Shown piece after piece: positions 23,387-33,699 of a stretch of 64,000 bases of DNA (within the stretch, counting starts at the first letter, position 1; each line of letters begins with the position of its first letter). The stretch lies in NCBI GenBank assembly GCA_958299035.1, contig CATQJL010000001.1, positions 80,435,594-80,499,593 of the forward strand, given 5' to 3'. The notes beneath the pieces are model-generated. The model was given only the letters and a program-made list of their open reading frames with translations, had not been told where the DNA came from and did not search any database. Position numbers and translations under genes: made by a program. The stretch is from Cylicocyclus nassatus (taxonomy: Eukaryota > Nematoda > Chromadorea > Rhabditida > Strongylidae).

Positions 23387-24052
23387 ATGAGAGCTAGAAG
23401 AAAATGAAGAAATTTGAACAAAACAGCTTTTTTCAAGCACTATGATTAAAAATACTAAAAGGACGCAGGATAAAATCTTAGTAGGAGTAGATAGTATGAA
23501 CAAAATAGTTTCTCCTTGAGTAAAATTATGGTTTTGATATTCTTTTTCCTTACTTTCAAAAGTTGCCGTTTTTCGAAAATTTCTTTATTTGCTTTTAGCT
23601 CTCTCATTTTTCCAGTTTATCAAAAAATTCGTTATAACGCATTTGTTCTTATCAAAACGAAACATGGTTAGCGCTGTTGGGTAGATAATTAGTACAGCAT
23701 TGGAAGTTAACAGGAGGGCCACTCTAGCTTTCGTTCTATAATAAAATCTCAGAAGTGTGTAACGTGCAGATAAAAACAATTTTCTGTGTATGCTGCCCAT
23801 CCGAGCATTGTAAAATTTGCTATGGTTAGAGCGTTGTTCTAAAGAGTTGGAATGTTCGAGGAAAAAGCAAAAAAACACAAAAATGTTTTTTTTCTCATTT
23901 TCTGCATTTTTGGCGTCGGAAATTGTACCTTTTCTAAGAAAAGCTTGATAAATACAAATTTTGCACTGCTGAAAAGAGCAACATGAGCAGATTGTGAGGA
24001 ACATGTTTACATATTGCTAAGCGGCGTCCTAGACTTGTGGCGCTTCATCTTA

Positions 24053-24472
24053 CAGGGAACGATACCTACTTATCCCAGCATTCGATATGAATTGTATATG
24101 AAAATGCTTCTTCCTAATCACTCATTTCATAATATCCAATTTGAACTAATTTTGTCATATCGTCGTCTTTATATGATGCTTTAAACATGAAAACAGATCA
24201 TAGAGAAAAAACAAAAGAAAATGCCGCAACAGGGATCGAACCTAGGACGAATTGGCTGGAAGACTGCTACACTTACCACTGCAGCAGTCGCTAATGATTT
24301 AATCCGGACGGCTCTACTCAACCCAATTTCGCCACTTTGAGAGAAAAAACCCTCGTAACTTTTTTGTGAGGAACGATTCGCAGATTTCGGGTATGTATAG
24401 AAATGAGTGTTCAGGAAGGAGCATTTTCATATACAATTCATAATGGCTGAGGTAAGTGGTTATCGTTCCTCG
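24053..24472. mobile_element. TTA-target MITE carrying a tRNA-like sequence, right arm only
   Basis: The ends CAGGGAACGAT... and ...ATCGTTCCTCG extend into a terminal inverted repeat of about 60 bp (TATGAATTGTATATGAAAATGC on both sides), flanked by TTA / TTA. The left arm reads straight through the site (near 10,400). The 3-bp TTA duplication points to the PIF/Harbinger superfamily. About 420 bp, without an ORF. Confidence 0.7.
24228..24296 (-). pseudogene. tRNA-like sequence, resembles tRNA-Gly(TCC)
   Basis: On the minus strand TGCTGCAGTGG matches an A box with two mismatches, CTTCCAG sits where a TCC anticodon loop would be, and GGTTCGATCCC is a good B box. The order and spacing fit a tRNA. 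The acceptor and anticodon stems pair poorly, so it is a tRNA-derived pseudogene or SINE-like head rather than a working tRNA. It lies inside the MITE at 24,053-24,472. Confidence 0.45.
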
Positions 24473-24662
24473 TTAGAATATAGCAGGATAGATTTCCACA
24501 ATTTTTACTAAAGTCTCCTGTTGTTGAGGAGCAGAAAAGATGTGTTATGATATAGATAAGTATTCTTTTTTGACGGAATTTATTGTAAGCAAATACGTTC
24601 GAATAGGGTGCAGCTACGAATCAATCAGATTTTAAGAGGGAGCTATTATCTTACCCAATATA

Positions 24663-25575
24663 TTGGGTTGATGCAAAAATAATGAGCGTTTTCCTAGGAC
24701 TTTTTTCAGGGCAATTTTTCTCCATTAAACTTCTTTCTTTGAAAAGTTTTCAGCAAAATGTTAGAAAGCTTTTATGCACTATCTAACGCTTTTCAAGGGA
24801 CTTATAGCGACCTCTGTTAAGAATTTCTAGAGTTTTAAAAAATCGCACTCGACATCAGATTTTCCTTGCATTCACTTTTCTGGCCAGAGTTTAAGCGCAA
24901 ATGAAGATGCTTTTTCGAAAATTTAGCCGCTATATGTAATGGAATTTGTCTACATTAAGCATACTTAACCATATTTTTTGAATTTATCTAAATTGAGATA
25001 TCGGCAGCTTTAAATGGGTAATGGTTGTAGTCATTTTAGAGCTCATAACTTTTTTTAGTAGAATGCAGTTGCTCAACCTTTGCTCATCTCCGTAAGCGCG
25101 AGGGTAGGGCATCTGTTGACGGTTTTAGCAAAGACATTTAGGTGTTCAGTGCGCAGAAATTTAGAAAATTCTATACGTCGGGATTCTGAGGCCTACTGGA
25201 AAAATGCTAAAAAAGTTGATATTTTTGAATTTCGATTTTTCCCTCTTTGCTAGTCCTTTTTCTCTAAACCCTTTCCATGTATATTTGTACTACTGGCTTG
25301 CGGCCATAAGATAGGCCGCTTGTAAATTATAATAACGAAGTGTGAGAGGAGTTATGTTTTGTCAAATACAAGACTTCAGAAAAAGACTTTTTTTGTTTTT
25401 TAATCCATATTTTTTGCCCTTATGAGATATGAGTATATGTTGATGTGCGCTGTATTGCGAAAGGTTCGCTGCATCTGAGGTTTTTTATCAAATTCCAAAA
25501 TGTAGATTTTATAGAAAATTATAGCAAGTCAAAATGAAAAGTAGAAAAACGCTCTTTATTTTTGCATCAACCTAA
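24663..25575. mobile_element. mariner-like MITE, right arm only
   Basis: The ends TTGGGTTGATGCAAAAATAATG and TATTTTTGCATCAACCTAA are inverted, flanked by TA. The left arm lacks it (near 10,206). About 913 bp without a transposase. It is the younger relative of the shared remnants at 11,840-12,255 and 22,199-22,620. Confidence 0.75.
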
Positions 25576-26191
25576 TACATCAGGTTGTTTTGAAGTTGCT
25601 TCTCACCTCTTCTTCGATAAAATTCATAATCCTTTTGCATTAAAATTGTGCTTTCTACAGAGTTCTTTGCAGTGAATTATTACTTTTTTTCGTAGCATAA
25701 AAGGAAAATGGCAAACTTTGCTACCAACAGAACAAGTCTAAGAATAAAAATCTTTGCTGAAAAACATGGAGAAATCGACATTCTTTTCTGTCCAACCCAG
25801 CAAGTTTAGAGAATTCCAAATGTTTTAGGACTTCAAAATTTGCTTTGTACGTGAGGCTTGACATGATCTACATACTTACCAGCATGATGGGTGGTGTACG
25901 CAAATAACCAGCAAGATTACAACAGTCTTGTGAGAGCACTTTAAATTTCATTTTCTAAGTTTTTTCTATGTATTTCCGTTTCTTCTCTTCTTTGTTTTTT
26001 TCTTAAAATACAACTTCAACTCTTTCATGTGGAGGCGCTTAGATGCCTCTAGCGCACCAGAGACGAAGGCGAAAAATATCAAAAATTTCAAAAAAAGGTC
26101 TGCGCGCAAGTTGCGGATGGCGGTGTCATTGATTAAAAATTTGCACACCCTCAACATGCCTCAGGTAATTAAGTGAAAACTTCCTAGATTT

Positions 26192-26509
26192 TCAAAAATC
26201 TGAGGTACAAGCTGAAAGCACTGTAATCTTATACAAGATGAGCATGCTCACTTTTCCTGCAATTTGTAGCCCTTCAGATAGTAAGATAGAAAATATAACT
26301 TTCCACAATGTATTTTTTAGAGCAATGGACGCCTTGGATGTGCGTGTGATGACGACTTCGAGGGACAGGGAGCGGTGTTTTGCCTTTTCGAGCGAGCGAA
26401 TATTCCTAGATCTGTAATCGCTGAGAGCAAGAATTATTCCATCAGCGCGTATGGAGTTGTAACCTCTTCCTAAAATATCTGAAATAACCTCGCTTACTTT
26501 TTCGAACAA
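26192..26509 (-). CDS. exon-like open frame, unknown, right arm only intact
   Basis: An acceptor GGTTATTTCAG ends near 26,474. An open frame follows: ILGRGYNSIRADGI, then LALSDYRSRNI, then KAKHRSLSLEV, then SKASIALKNTLWK. It can leave at AGGAAAA|GTGAGC. The left-arm counterpart (about 9,250-9,520, plus strand) keeps the acceptor and has a perfect GTAAGT donor, but its frame has two stops and an indel. One intact and one broken copy fits a duplicated gene in which one member is dying. There is no ATG at the start of the open frame. I do not recognise the protein. Confidence 0.25.
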   Translation of the reverse strand: MFEKVSEVISDILGRGYNSIRADGIILALSDYRSRNIRSLEKAKHRSLSLEVVITRTSKASIALKNTLWKVIFSILLSEGLQIAGKVSMLILYKITVLSACTSDF

Positions 26510-26539
26510 AGAGTAAAGTTTTCAGCATGCATTACTGTT

Positions 26540-26660
26540 CATTCTTTCTCTAAATATCAAGACAAAGGCCACCAGATAGTGCCAGTTTACATTTCCTTGC
26601 TATCAGGAAACGTAAACTGGCACTATCTGGTTGCCTTTGTCTTGACATGTAGAATTCAAG
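26540..26660. repeat. local snap-back inverted duplication
   Basis: ACAAAGGCCACCAGATAGTGCC (about 26,563) is followed after about 20 bp by its inverted copy GGCACTATCTGGTTGCCTTTGT. The left arm has only one copy (near 9,170). About 55 bp were copied in reverse beside the later MITE insertion. Confidence 0.7.
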
Positions 26661-26666
26661 TTAATA

Positions 26667-27814
26667 CAGGGTGTCCCAAAATAATGTGCACAGTGTTTGA
26701 TTTTGAATAACTCTCTTATTATGAGGTCTTTCGAGAAGCGGTAAGCGCGATTTTGTAGAGCTGGCTTGAACTTACAAGGGAGGTTGAGTCAGTCGAAGTG
26801 GCCTTTTCAAATGGGTCATATTCTGTTTTGAAGAGCGTTAAACGCTGATTCCGAATCTTTCTTCGTTATCTGCCGAGCGCCTCTGGACGCCGAGTTATAA
26901 ATGTTTTTTGGAGCGAAAAATGAACGCAGAATTCAAGTAAAATTGACTATTACGGACTTTTCAGCGCCTAAACAGAGCAACATGTAGTATGAGTGTTTTG
27001 GGCAGAAGGTATCCTTTGAAATGGAGTGCTCTGATAACCAACATTGGACCATTTGAGCAATTCTGACGAATTTTGCTCTAATTACGCATTCAATTTTTCA
27101 ACCCAAAGAACGCTCATAACTCGGCGTCCAGAGGCGCTCGGCAGATAACGAAGACAGATTCGGAATCAGCATCCTAAGCTCTATAAGTCGGTATACATTT
27201 CAAGATGAAATGCCACTTCGACCATGTATCCTTCCCTTGTTAGATTCACAGTATAGAGCGAACCACCGATCGCTCTTCATTACTGTAGGATTACGGTAGA
27301 AACTTGGAACACATGGTGTCACTGTGGAAAAAGCTGCCGTTTCAAAAATTTTCAAAAAGATGTGAAAACTTGTGTAATAGGGTTTTTAGGGACGCTGAGT
27401 TCAACTCTCAACTATTTTTTTGATTGTGAAGCTTTCTAAACGGTGTAACTGCACTTTTTAGGAACATTGAGAAAATGACCGCTACTGCTTGCCTCGCATA
27501 ACTCTTCAATGAAGCATCATAATAAGTTAGGAACTTTACAGCTAGAATCAGCAACTCTAATTGGCTTAGTGTAAAAATTTTCAGGCTGTTTTGATTCCTT
27601 TCTGAGACAAAATATGGCCTTTCATGGCCCAAAACCCTCTTTGAAGTTTCTACCGTAATCCTACAGTAACGAACAGCGGTCGGTGACTCGCTCTATAATG
27701 CATATCTAAGCTGGAGCCAGCTCTACAAAATGGCGCTTACCGCATCTCGAAAGACCTCATAATAAGAGAGTTATTCAAAATCAAACAGTGTGCACATTAT
27801 TTTGGGACACCCTG
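26667..27814. mobile_element. family B MITE, right arm only, interrupted
   Basis: The ends CAGGGTGTCCCAAAATAATGTGC and GCACATTATTTTGGGACACCCTG are perfect inverted repeats, flanked by TA. It is interrupted at 26,775-27,239 by a family C element. The left arm lacks it (near 9,145). Confidence 0.85.
26775..27239. mobile_element. full-length family C MITE (TTA target)
   Basis: The ends CAAGGGAGGTTGAG and CATGTATCCTTCCCTTG are flanked by TTA / TTA. It has a strong internal hairpin, with GAGCGCCTCTGGACGCCGAGTT mirrored as AACTCGGCGTCCAGAGGCGCTC. The 3-bp TTA duplication suggests PIF/Harbinger. Relatives are at 12,300, 18,234, 18,921, 38,160, 45,490 and 48,724. Confidence 0.8.
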
Positions 27815-29336
27815 TATAACCGCACACAACTTCAGATGATTTGAGAATAATCCAAACGACTTCTATAGTAAAGGCAGCGCTTCTGCTATTCCTCCTCGCT
27901 GTAAAAGCTGTAAAGGTTAACAGTACAATCAAGACGTCAACATTCAATCATCGCTCAAAGTTCTATACAGCTACAACTCGCTTATGAAAAATTTCTTGAA
28001 AGCGAGCACGACAGCTGCAACCCCCATTTTAGTACGGCTATCCGTTCTAAGATTACTATATGTGTACGCTCAGCAATAAAAAGCTCGGTGCCCTCTTAAC
28101 AACAATCTTGATATAATTTGGAACGTTTTTTCAACTATCCGCTATACTGGTCCTTATACGAACTTGCAATATTTTAACATGGTCACATGAAGATAGGCTG
28201 GGTTTGATTGAATCGCAGCTTCCTAAGCTTAGCAATGATTGTATTGAAAAGACGTGCAAAATTTTCCAAAGGCTCGTCGCTTTCTCAAAGCCCTTTCAGA
28301 TGCACACTCCAGCTTTCCCAACTCAGGTAAACAAACAAAAAGGGTTTAATCTCTCAGGAATTCAACATTATAAACATGTATATCGCATTATCGCATTACC
28401 AAATGGTGGTTTTACCTACGTTTGCATACTTCTCAGCTTATCGGGTTTGATAGCGTAATTTTACTTAAAGGGTATAAACATTACTTCGCAAAACTTTGGA
28501 TACCTTATTGCAGAGCGACAGAAAAAAACGGGCCATTTTTTCTATCCTTTGAGAATGCGATAGAAACATGTGGCATAACGGCGTTCCTCAAATTAGCTGC
28601 CTTGCCAGATATTTAGGTAATTATTGAAACTCTTGCGTTGAATTTTTTGAACTCGCTCTTATTCCACCAAATAAGCATGCACAGGTGTGTAACGCCATCA
28701 CATGAAGTTAGTGTGGCTTTTTGATGATTACTGGGCTTAGCACTATTGCGATACACCTGAGTCAACTTTTGAATTAAAGCCTACTCAGGTGGTATGCTGA
28801 GAATGAGCGACAGACCAACCATCTTTAACAGAGTTTCCAACTCAATCGCAATGAGACTGATTGCGCAAAACTTTTTGCGAAATGTTTCCGACATGATTAA
28901 TTCGATGAACAGCGCTCTGCTGCTAAATTAAGATGGAGCCAACTTCACAATAACCTGAATTTTTATTCATACAGGAAAGCTGTTGAAGATCAAATGCTTG
29001 CTACATTATTTGGGACATCCCCTACATACTACGGAGGTTAGAGAGCGGAACAGAAACCTAATCGATATTCTCGATGTCAGTCACATTGAAAGAACAACTC
29101 GAAATTCAGTCGTTAACCATTTTCAGTTTCCCAAGATCGTCAGAGCGAATGAAGAAAGATTTGTAAGCATCATAGCCAAAACTCGATTTGCATCAAACCT
29201 CCATTTCTTTATTATTTAGCTCAGTAAACGAAACTCTATCAACAACTTTTTCATGCTTGTCATAGATTGTGCACGGTTTCTTTTTTCCTTCATCAACATA
29301 CAATCTCACACTTCATCGATTTGATAAATGAGTATA
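27815..29336. other. outer right arm, exon-like piece at 28,204-28,326
   Basis: Mirror of about 7,575-9,130. A plus-strand frame ending SKPFQMHTPAFPTQ at CAACTCAG|GTAAAC (28,326) is matched in the left arm by FQMHASAFPTQ with the identical donor, so a small exon is possible. No start or downstream exon could be assigned. The region also holds the mirror of the MATH-like fragment (about 29,070-29,250, minus). Confidence 0.3.
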
Positions 29337-29338
29337 TA

Positions 29339-30972
29339 TTAGGTGGTCCGAAAGTTGTTGCGCATCATCTTCAAAAGATCATAACTTCCTTGCCGCTCGA
29401 TAAATTTCATTGAAATTATACAGGGTGTCCCAAAAAAATGTGAACACTGTTTAATCGTTAATAACTCTCTTGCCTTCATGTCTTTTGCCGAGCTTGATGC
29501 ACCATTCTATAGAGCGAGGTTTAACTTAGATTTACAGTATGGAGCGAATCGTCCATCGCTCTTTGTTACTGCAGGATTACGGTACAAACTTCGACAAGGA
29601 TTTTTGGCCATTGGAGGCTATATTCTGACTCGGAATAAAGCCAAACAAGCCAAAAATTCTTATACTACGGAAATGGGAGACGCTGATTTCGAATATGAAA
29701 TTTCCACTTTACCGTGATGCTTCTTTCCAAAGTTATCCCAGGTTAAACCGTAATAACCAAATTCCCAGCATTTGTCAGAAAGGTGATTACACCGTAAAAA
29801 AAAGCTGAAATCACTTATAAAAAGTTGTGTAATGAAATCAGCGTGCGCGAAAACCTTAGTACACGATTTTTGGGATTTTTTGAAAAACATTTTGTCAAAT
29901 GGCATATTTCACAATAGGTCCACATGTTAGAAGTTCATACCGTAATCCTACAGTAACGAGCAGCGAACGGTGATTCTCTGCATACTACAAATCTAAGTTG
30001 AACCTCGCTCTACAGAATGGTGCCTCAAGCTCGGCGAAAGACTTGAAAGCAAGGGAGTTATTAACGATTAAACAGTGTTCACATTTTTTTTGGGACACCT
30101 GTATATATTCGAAAGAGGACTCCATGCTCTTCACAGATTCCGCCGTGATTTACTTTGAAAAACTTCGAGAGTTACAAGCAGTTGAAGAAAATTGGTCAAG
30201 ATTGGCATTTTTCGTGCTGGGTCACAAAAAATTCTGGAAGTATTTTCATTTAATAGAGAAAATTATGCTCATTATAAATATACCCTTTTCATGAGTCAAA
30301 ACGAAAAAGATCCAGAGTTAGGAGCAAATGAAGAGAATTTCTTCAGTTTTGCAATTTTTAGCACGCTAAAAAAAGCCTAGAAACATCAAAGAAAAGACGG
30401 GAAAGTCATGAACATGGGTTTTGTAATTTTCTCTTTCTAGTTGAGCAAAAATCGTGCCAATCGAGAGCAATTCGTTTTTCGTGAAAAACGCAGTCACAAA
30501 AATCCGAAAACGAAAAACAAAATTGCTCTTGATTGGCAAGATTTTTGTTCAGCTAGAAAGAGAAAGTCACAAACTCCTGTTCATGACTTTTTCGTCTTTT
30601 CTGTGATGTTTTTAGGCTTTTTTGAGCATGCTCAAAAATTGCAAAACCAAAGAAATTTTCTTTATTTGCTCTTGACTCTCGATCTTTTTCGTTTTCACTC
30701 ATACAAAAAACCCATAATGAGAATAGTTTTCTCTATCAAATAAAAATACTTTCAGAATTTTTTGTGACCCAGCTCGAAAAATGCCAATCTTGACTGATTT
30801 CCTTCAGTTGCTTGTAACTCTCGAAGTATCTCAAAGTAATTCATGACTTAGGCACTGCTGTAAAGAACATGAATTGCTTTTTCGAATAGATATAATTTCA
30901 ACGAATCCATCGAGTAGCAAGGAATTTATGATTTTTTGAATATGATGCGTAAGAACTTTCGGACCGACCTAA
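29339..30972. mobile_element. mariner-like fold-back element (TTAGGTGGTCCGAAAG)
   Basis: Ends TTAGGTGGTCCGAAAGTTG and AACTTTCGGACCGACCTAA, flanked by TA. It contains a family B MITE at 29,421-30,101. The remaining interior, 30,104-30,870, is a long hairpin (TTGGTCAAGATTGGCATTTTTCG mirrored at about 30,780; TCATGAACATGGGTTTTGT mirrored at about 30,570). Confidence 0.8.
29421..30101. mobile_element. family B MITE nested in the 29,339 element
   Basis: Ends CAGGGTGTCCCAAAAAAATGTG and CACATTTTTTTTGGGACACCTG, flanked by TA. It carries the family block TAGATTTACAGTATGGAGCG. Confidence 0.85.
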
Positions 30973-30976
30973 TATA

Positions 30977-31706
30977 TCAAGTTGAACCGAAAGTTCTGTC
31001 GCACCATTTTCGAAAAATCATAATTTCTCTCCCTCACGAAGATTTTGCGCAGATCAAATTTGTCTGTAGCGTAAAGCATGTAGTTTCTAAAGGTCCTCTA
31101 GCGACTTCCCAATATGCTCAGGTTGCAGAGATAAAAAGGAACGAGATCATTCGAAATTCGGAATTTTTAAGCAAAAATTCTAAAAAACTACAAACTGTGC
31201 GATAAAATCCAGAATAGCTATCATCCTAAGTTTTCTAAATTCTATTACCAACTGAGCCAAGTTTGTGCTGATAGAGCTCTTCTTTCAGAAGTTATGATTT
31301 TTTTGAAAAAAATGCCTAAAAATCGATTTCTTGAGAATTCTTAGGAAATTGATTTTTCGGCATTTTTTGTTCAAAAAATCATAATTTTTGAGAGAAGAGC
31401 TCGATCAGCACAAACTTGGCTCATTTAGTAATAAACTATAAGAAAACTTAGGATGATGGCTGTTCTGGATTTTATCGCACAGTCTCTAGATTTTTAGAAT
31501 TTTTGCTTAAAAATTCCGACTTTCGGATGATCTCGTTCTTTCATTTTTATCTCTGCAACCTGAGCATATTGGGAAGTAGCTAAGGAACCTCTAGAAACTA
31601 CATGCTTTACGATTTCAGAAAATTTTTTATTTGCGCAAAATCTTCGTGAGGGAGAGAAGTTATGATTTTTTGAAAATGGTGCGACAGAACTTTTGGTTCA
31701 ACCTAA
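30977..31706. mobile_element. mariner-like fold-back MITE, family A
   Basis: Starts TCAAGTTGAACCGAAAGTTC and ends AACTTTTGGTTCAACCTAA, with a hairpin centre near 31,340. It is separated from the preceding element by TATA and is close to 6,395-7,118. Confidence 0.8.
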
Positions 31707-32514
31707 TATATAATTGTTTTGAAAGCGAAAAATGGGGAAAGAAACGAGATTTTGGTTCAAAGATACAGGGTTTAAATACAAATATAGATACACAATCTGA
31801 AAAGGCGGTTTTCTGACTATCATTCTCCCGGGACGTCTGAGATTTCGACGTTTCTTTTCTCCGCAATAGATTCTAGCTAATGTATGGTTTGGTTTCCAAG
31901 AAAGCAAATCAACTTCGCGTTATCCTCAAGTTTTTTGGTATTTGGTCCCCAAATCAAAAAAAAACGTATCTACTTTGCCATTTTTATGTATTGCAGCTTT
32001 CTCAAATTATCTTTTCTGCTTCCTCCCTCGATTCTCGTGATTATCATTACGGTCTTTTTTCGTGCTGCATCCCCCTCTTTGAGGGTTTTTAGTAGTGTTG
32101 TTGTTTCCCTTGTATGTCTTATTGTTTTTAAAAACCTTCATTTTCTTTCTGGGTTAGGGCCAGCTAGCCTTTGCACGGGCTCGATGACCCCCAAACAGGG
32201 GATGTCCCTTTCAAAAGTCGTATAAGTTTTGGTGAACCGTTAAGATAATTGATTTTCCTCATCTAAAGTTACTCGGATGTCGACTTTGAAGTTAAATTAC
32301 TAGTTAAATGAATAGATTTGGTTAGTGGCGCAGACTTAGCATTTTACTATAACCCAATATTTCCGCAGTACATTCTATTTGCAACGGTAAAGAAAAACGA
32401 CTGTATCTTTTCTTAGGAAGAGCAATTTAGTGAATCCTGCTATATAGAGGAAAAGGCTTAACAGTAGCAACTATATTAGAATAACAAGACATTTGAATGC
32501 TTCGAAGGTAAGTT
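31707..32514. other. unassigned DNA with a CR1-like 3' tail fragment
   Basis: At 32,150-32,215 GGGTTAGGGCCAGC, GGGCTCGATGAC and CCCCAAACAGGGG resemble the 3' untranslated end of the CR1 element (44,015-44,068: GGGGTCAGGTCAGC, GGGCTCGTTGAC, AAAAACGGGG). A 5'-truncated CR1 copy probably ends there. Nothing else is recognised. Confidence 0.45.
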
Positions 32515-33096
32515 GGGGTGCGGCATAACTCTTAAAGGCAGCGTACACCCAAAATTTCACCTTCGATGTTTTTGTCATTCTGGGGCCTTTTCGTGCCGCT
32601 GATTTACAGTTATAACATTGAAATCCTCCAAAAGTCCCAAAAAACCCCAATTTCGGGGACCCTCTTTTCAAAAGGAGGACGAGTATCCAAATGCTCGGCC
32701 CGTCGGCATGCCAGCAGCTGCAACAGCATGACAGCCTGTAGTTGCAACTGCAACTGCTGCGTATGATGTCGTGGTTCGTCGTCCGAAAAAGGAGGGCTGC
32801 AAAAAGCAACTACACTGTTGCAACTGAAGTTGCAGGCAACAGCAGTTGCAACAGAAACTGCAACTTCAGCTGCAGCTTACGCTGTCATGGATTCGTCCGG
32901 AGGAGGCGGAGTGAAAGAAAAGGGGCGGAGTGAAAAAAAATTGAGGGGGGTTTTCTCCGCTCACAAACAACATTGGGAGACCGGACCAACGCAGTTGGTC
33001 TTCTTCTGGGCCCAGTATATAGACGGTATAGAAAGATCTAGGAAATTACGTAATTTAGATTTCAAGCGTACGCTGCCTTAAAAAGGTGTGGCACAG
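32515..33096. mobile_element. G+C-richer terminal-inverted-repeat element
   Basis: CTTAAAGGCAGCGTACAC at 32,531 is mirrored by GTACGCTGCCTTAAAAAG at 33,069-33,086, with weaker pairing outside (GTGCGGCA against TGTGGCAC). The interior is richer in G+C than its surroundings. It holds irregular GCAACTGCAACTGC runs (about 32,700-32,880) and an open frame at 32,818-33,081 whose composition follows those runs. I do not know the family. Confidence 0.5.
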
Positions 33097-33699
33097 CTTT
33101 CTAGAGGTAGTGCAACACCCTACTAATTCCCTTCAAGGAGCTTTAGAAAACAAAATAAATATATGCATTTCAGTAGCCAAAATCTCGTAGCTTTAATAGA
33201 AATGATTAGAAGTTAATCTGGCTTCTATTATTTGAGTAATAGTTACTGAAACCACACCCCGGTAGGCGAAAAATGTTGCAAATGAGATTTTAACTGGCCT
33301 ATATTCCGTAGTCTAGAGGTGATTTGAAGCAGTATCCATGGTTTCGGCAAATAGGGATTAGTGCTATATAGTGAGAAGTACAGTTAAACATGTTTGAAAA
33401 TAACCACTTCACTTGTGGCGAGCCCTCAGAATCCGCTAAATCCTGGCCCACAGGGGTTATTTGACATGGTAATTAGGAATATGCATTAATTATGCTTGGT
33501 AGAACTGTGTCTCGCTCGGCAAACAATACTGTTGGGGAGGGGTCATAGTCAAAAGTCAACAGCTTTTTGAGCATGGCAAAAACCACTAATCGCGGTTTTT
33601 GGTGATTTCCGAAGAGCATGTTGGATAGCTAACGATAGAAACTGATATTCGAGAAAAAATTAGAACCTGCAGCGATTGTGCCCAAAAACTTTGAAGGAT
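33097..33699. other. unassigned DNA
   Basis: Only a local inverted repeat near 33,190-33,240 (TAATAGAA...TTCTATTA) is visible. No gene or known element was recognised. Confidence 0.4.

Larger units (their letters stand above)
7575..29336. repeat. giant imperfect palindrome (inverted segmental duplication)
   Basis: The left arm 7,575-16,735 is the reverse complement of 16,867-29,336 from end to end. Anchors are GTTGGTAGAGTTTC (7,738) with the mirrored GAAACTCTATCAAC (29,233); the MITE at 11,048 with the one at 22,731; the gene at 13,370 with the one at 21,129; and CACTCCGC (16,730) with GGGAGTG (16,867). A spacer of about 130 bp (16,736-16,866) separates the arms. Identity looks like about 97% near the centre (15.8-16.0 kb) and about 88% in one 110-bp stretch at the outer edge. 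The right arm is about 3.3 kb longer, mostly from private insertions. The right edge abuts a later MITE at 29,339; nothing homologous is seen outside 7,575 on the left. A third partial copy of the arm lies at 33,700-35,822. Confidence 0.9.

Noticed and set aside
23585..24004. 139-codon minus-strand frame in the right arm
   Set aside because: It has low-complexity, AT-driven composition and no start context, and the left arm shows no matching open frame.
24228..24296. Functional tRNA-Gly
   Set aside because: Boxes A and B are present, but the acceptor and anticodon stems have several mismatches.
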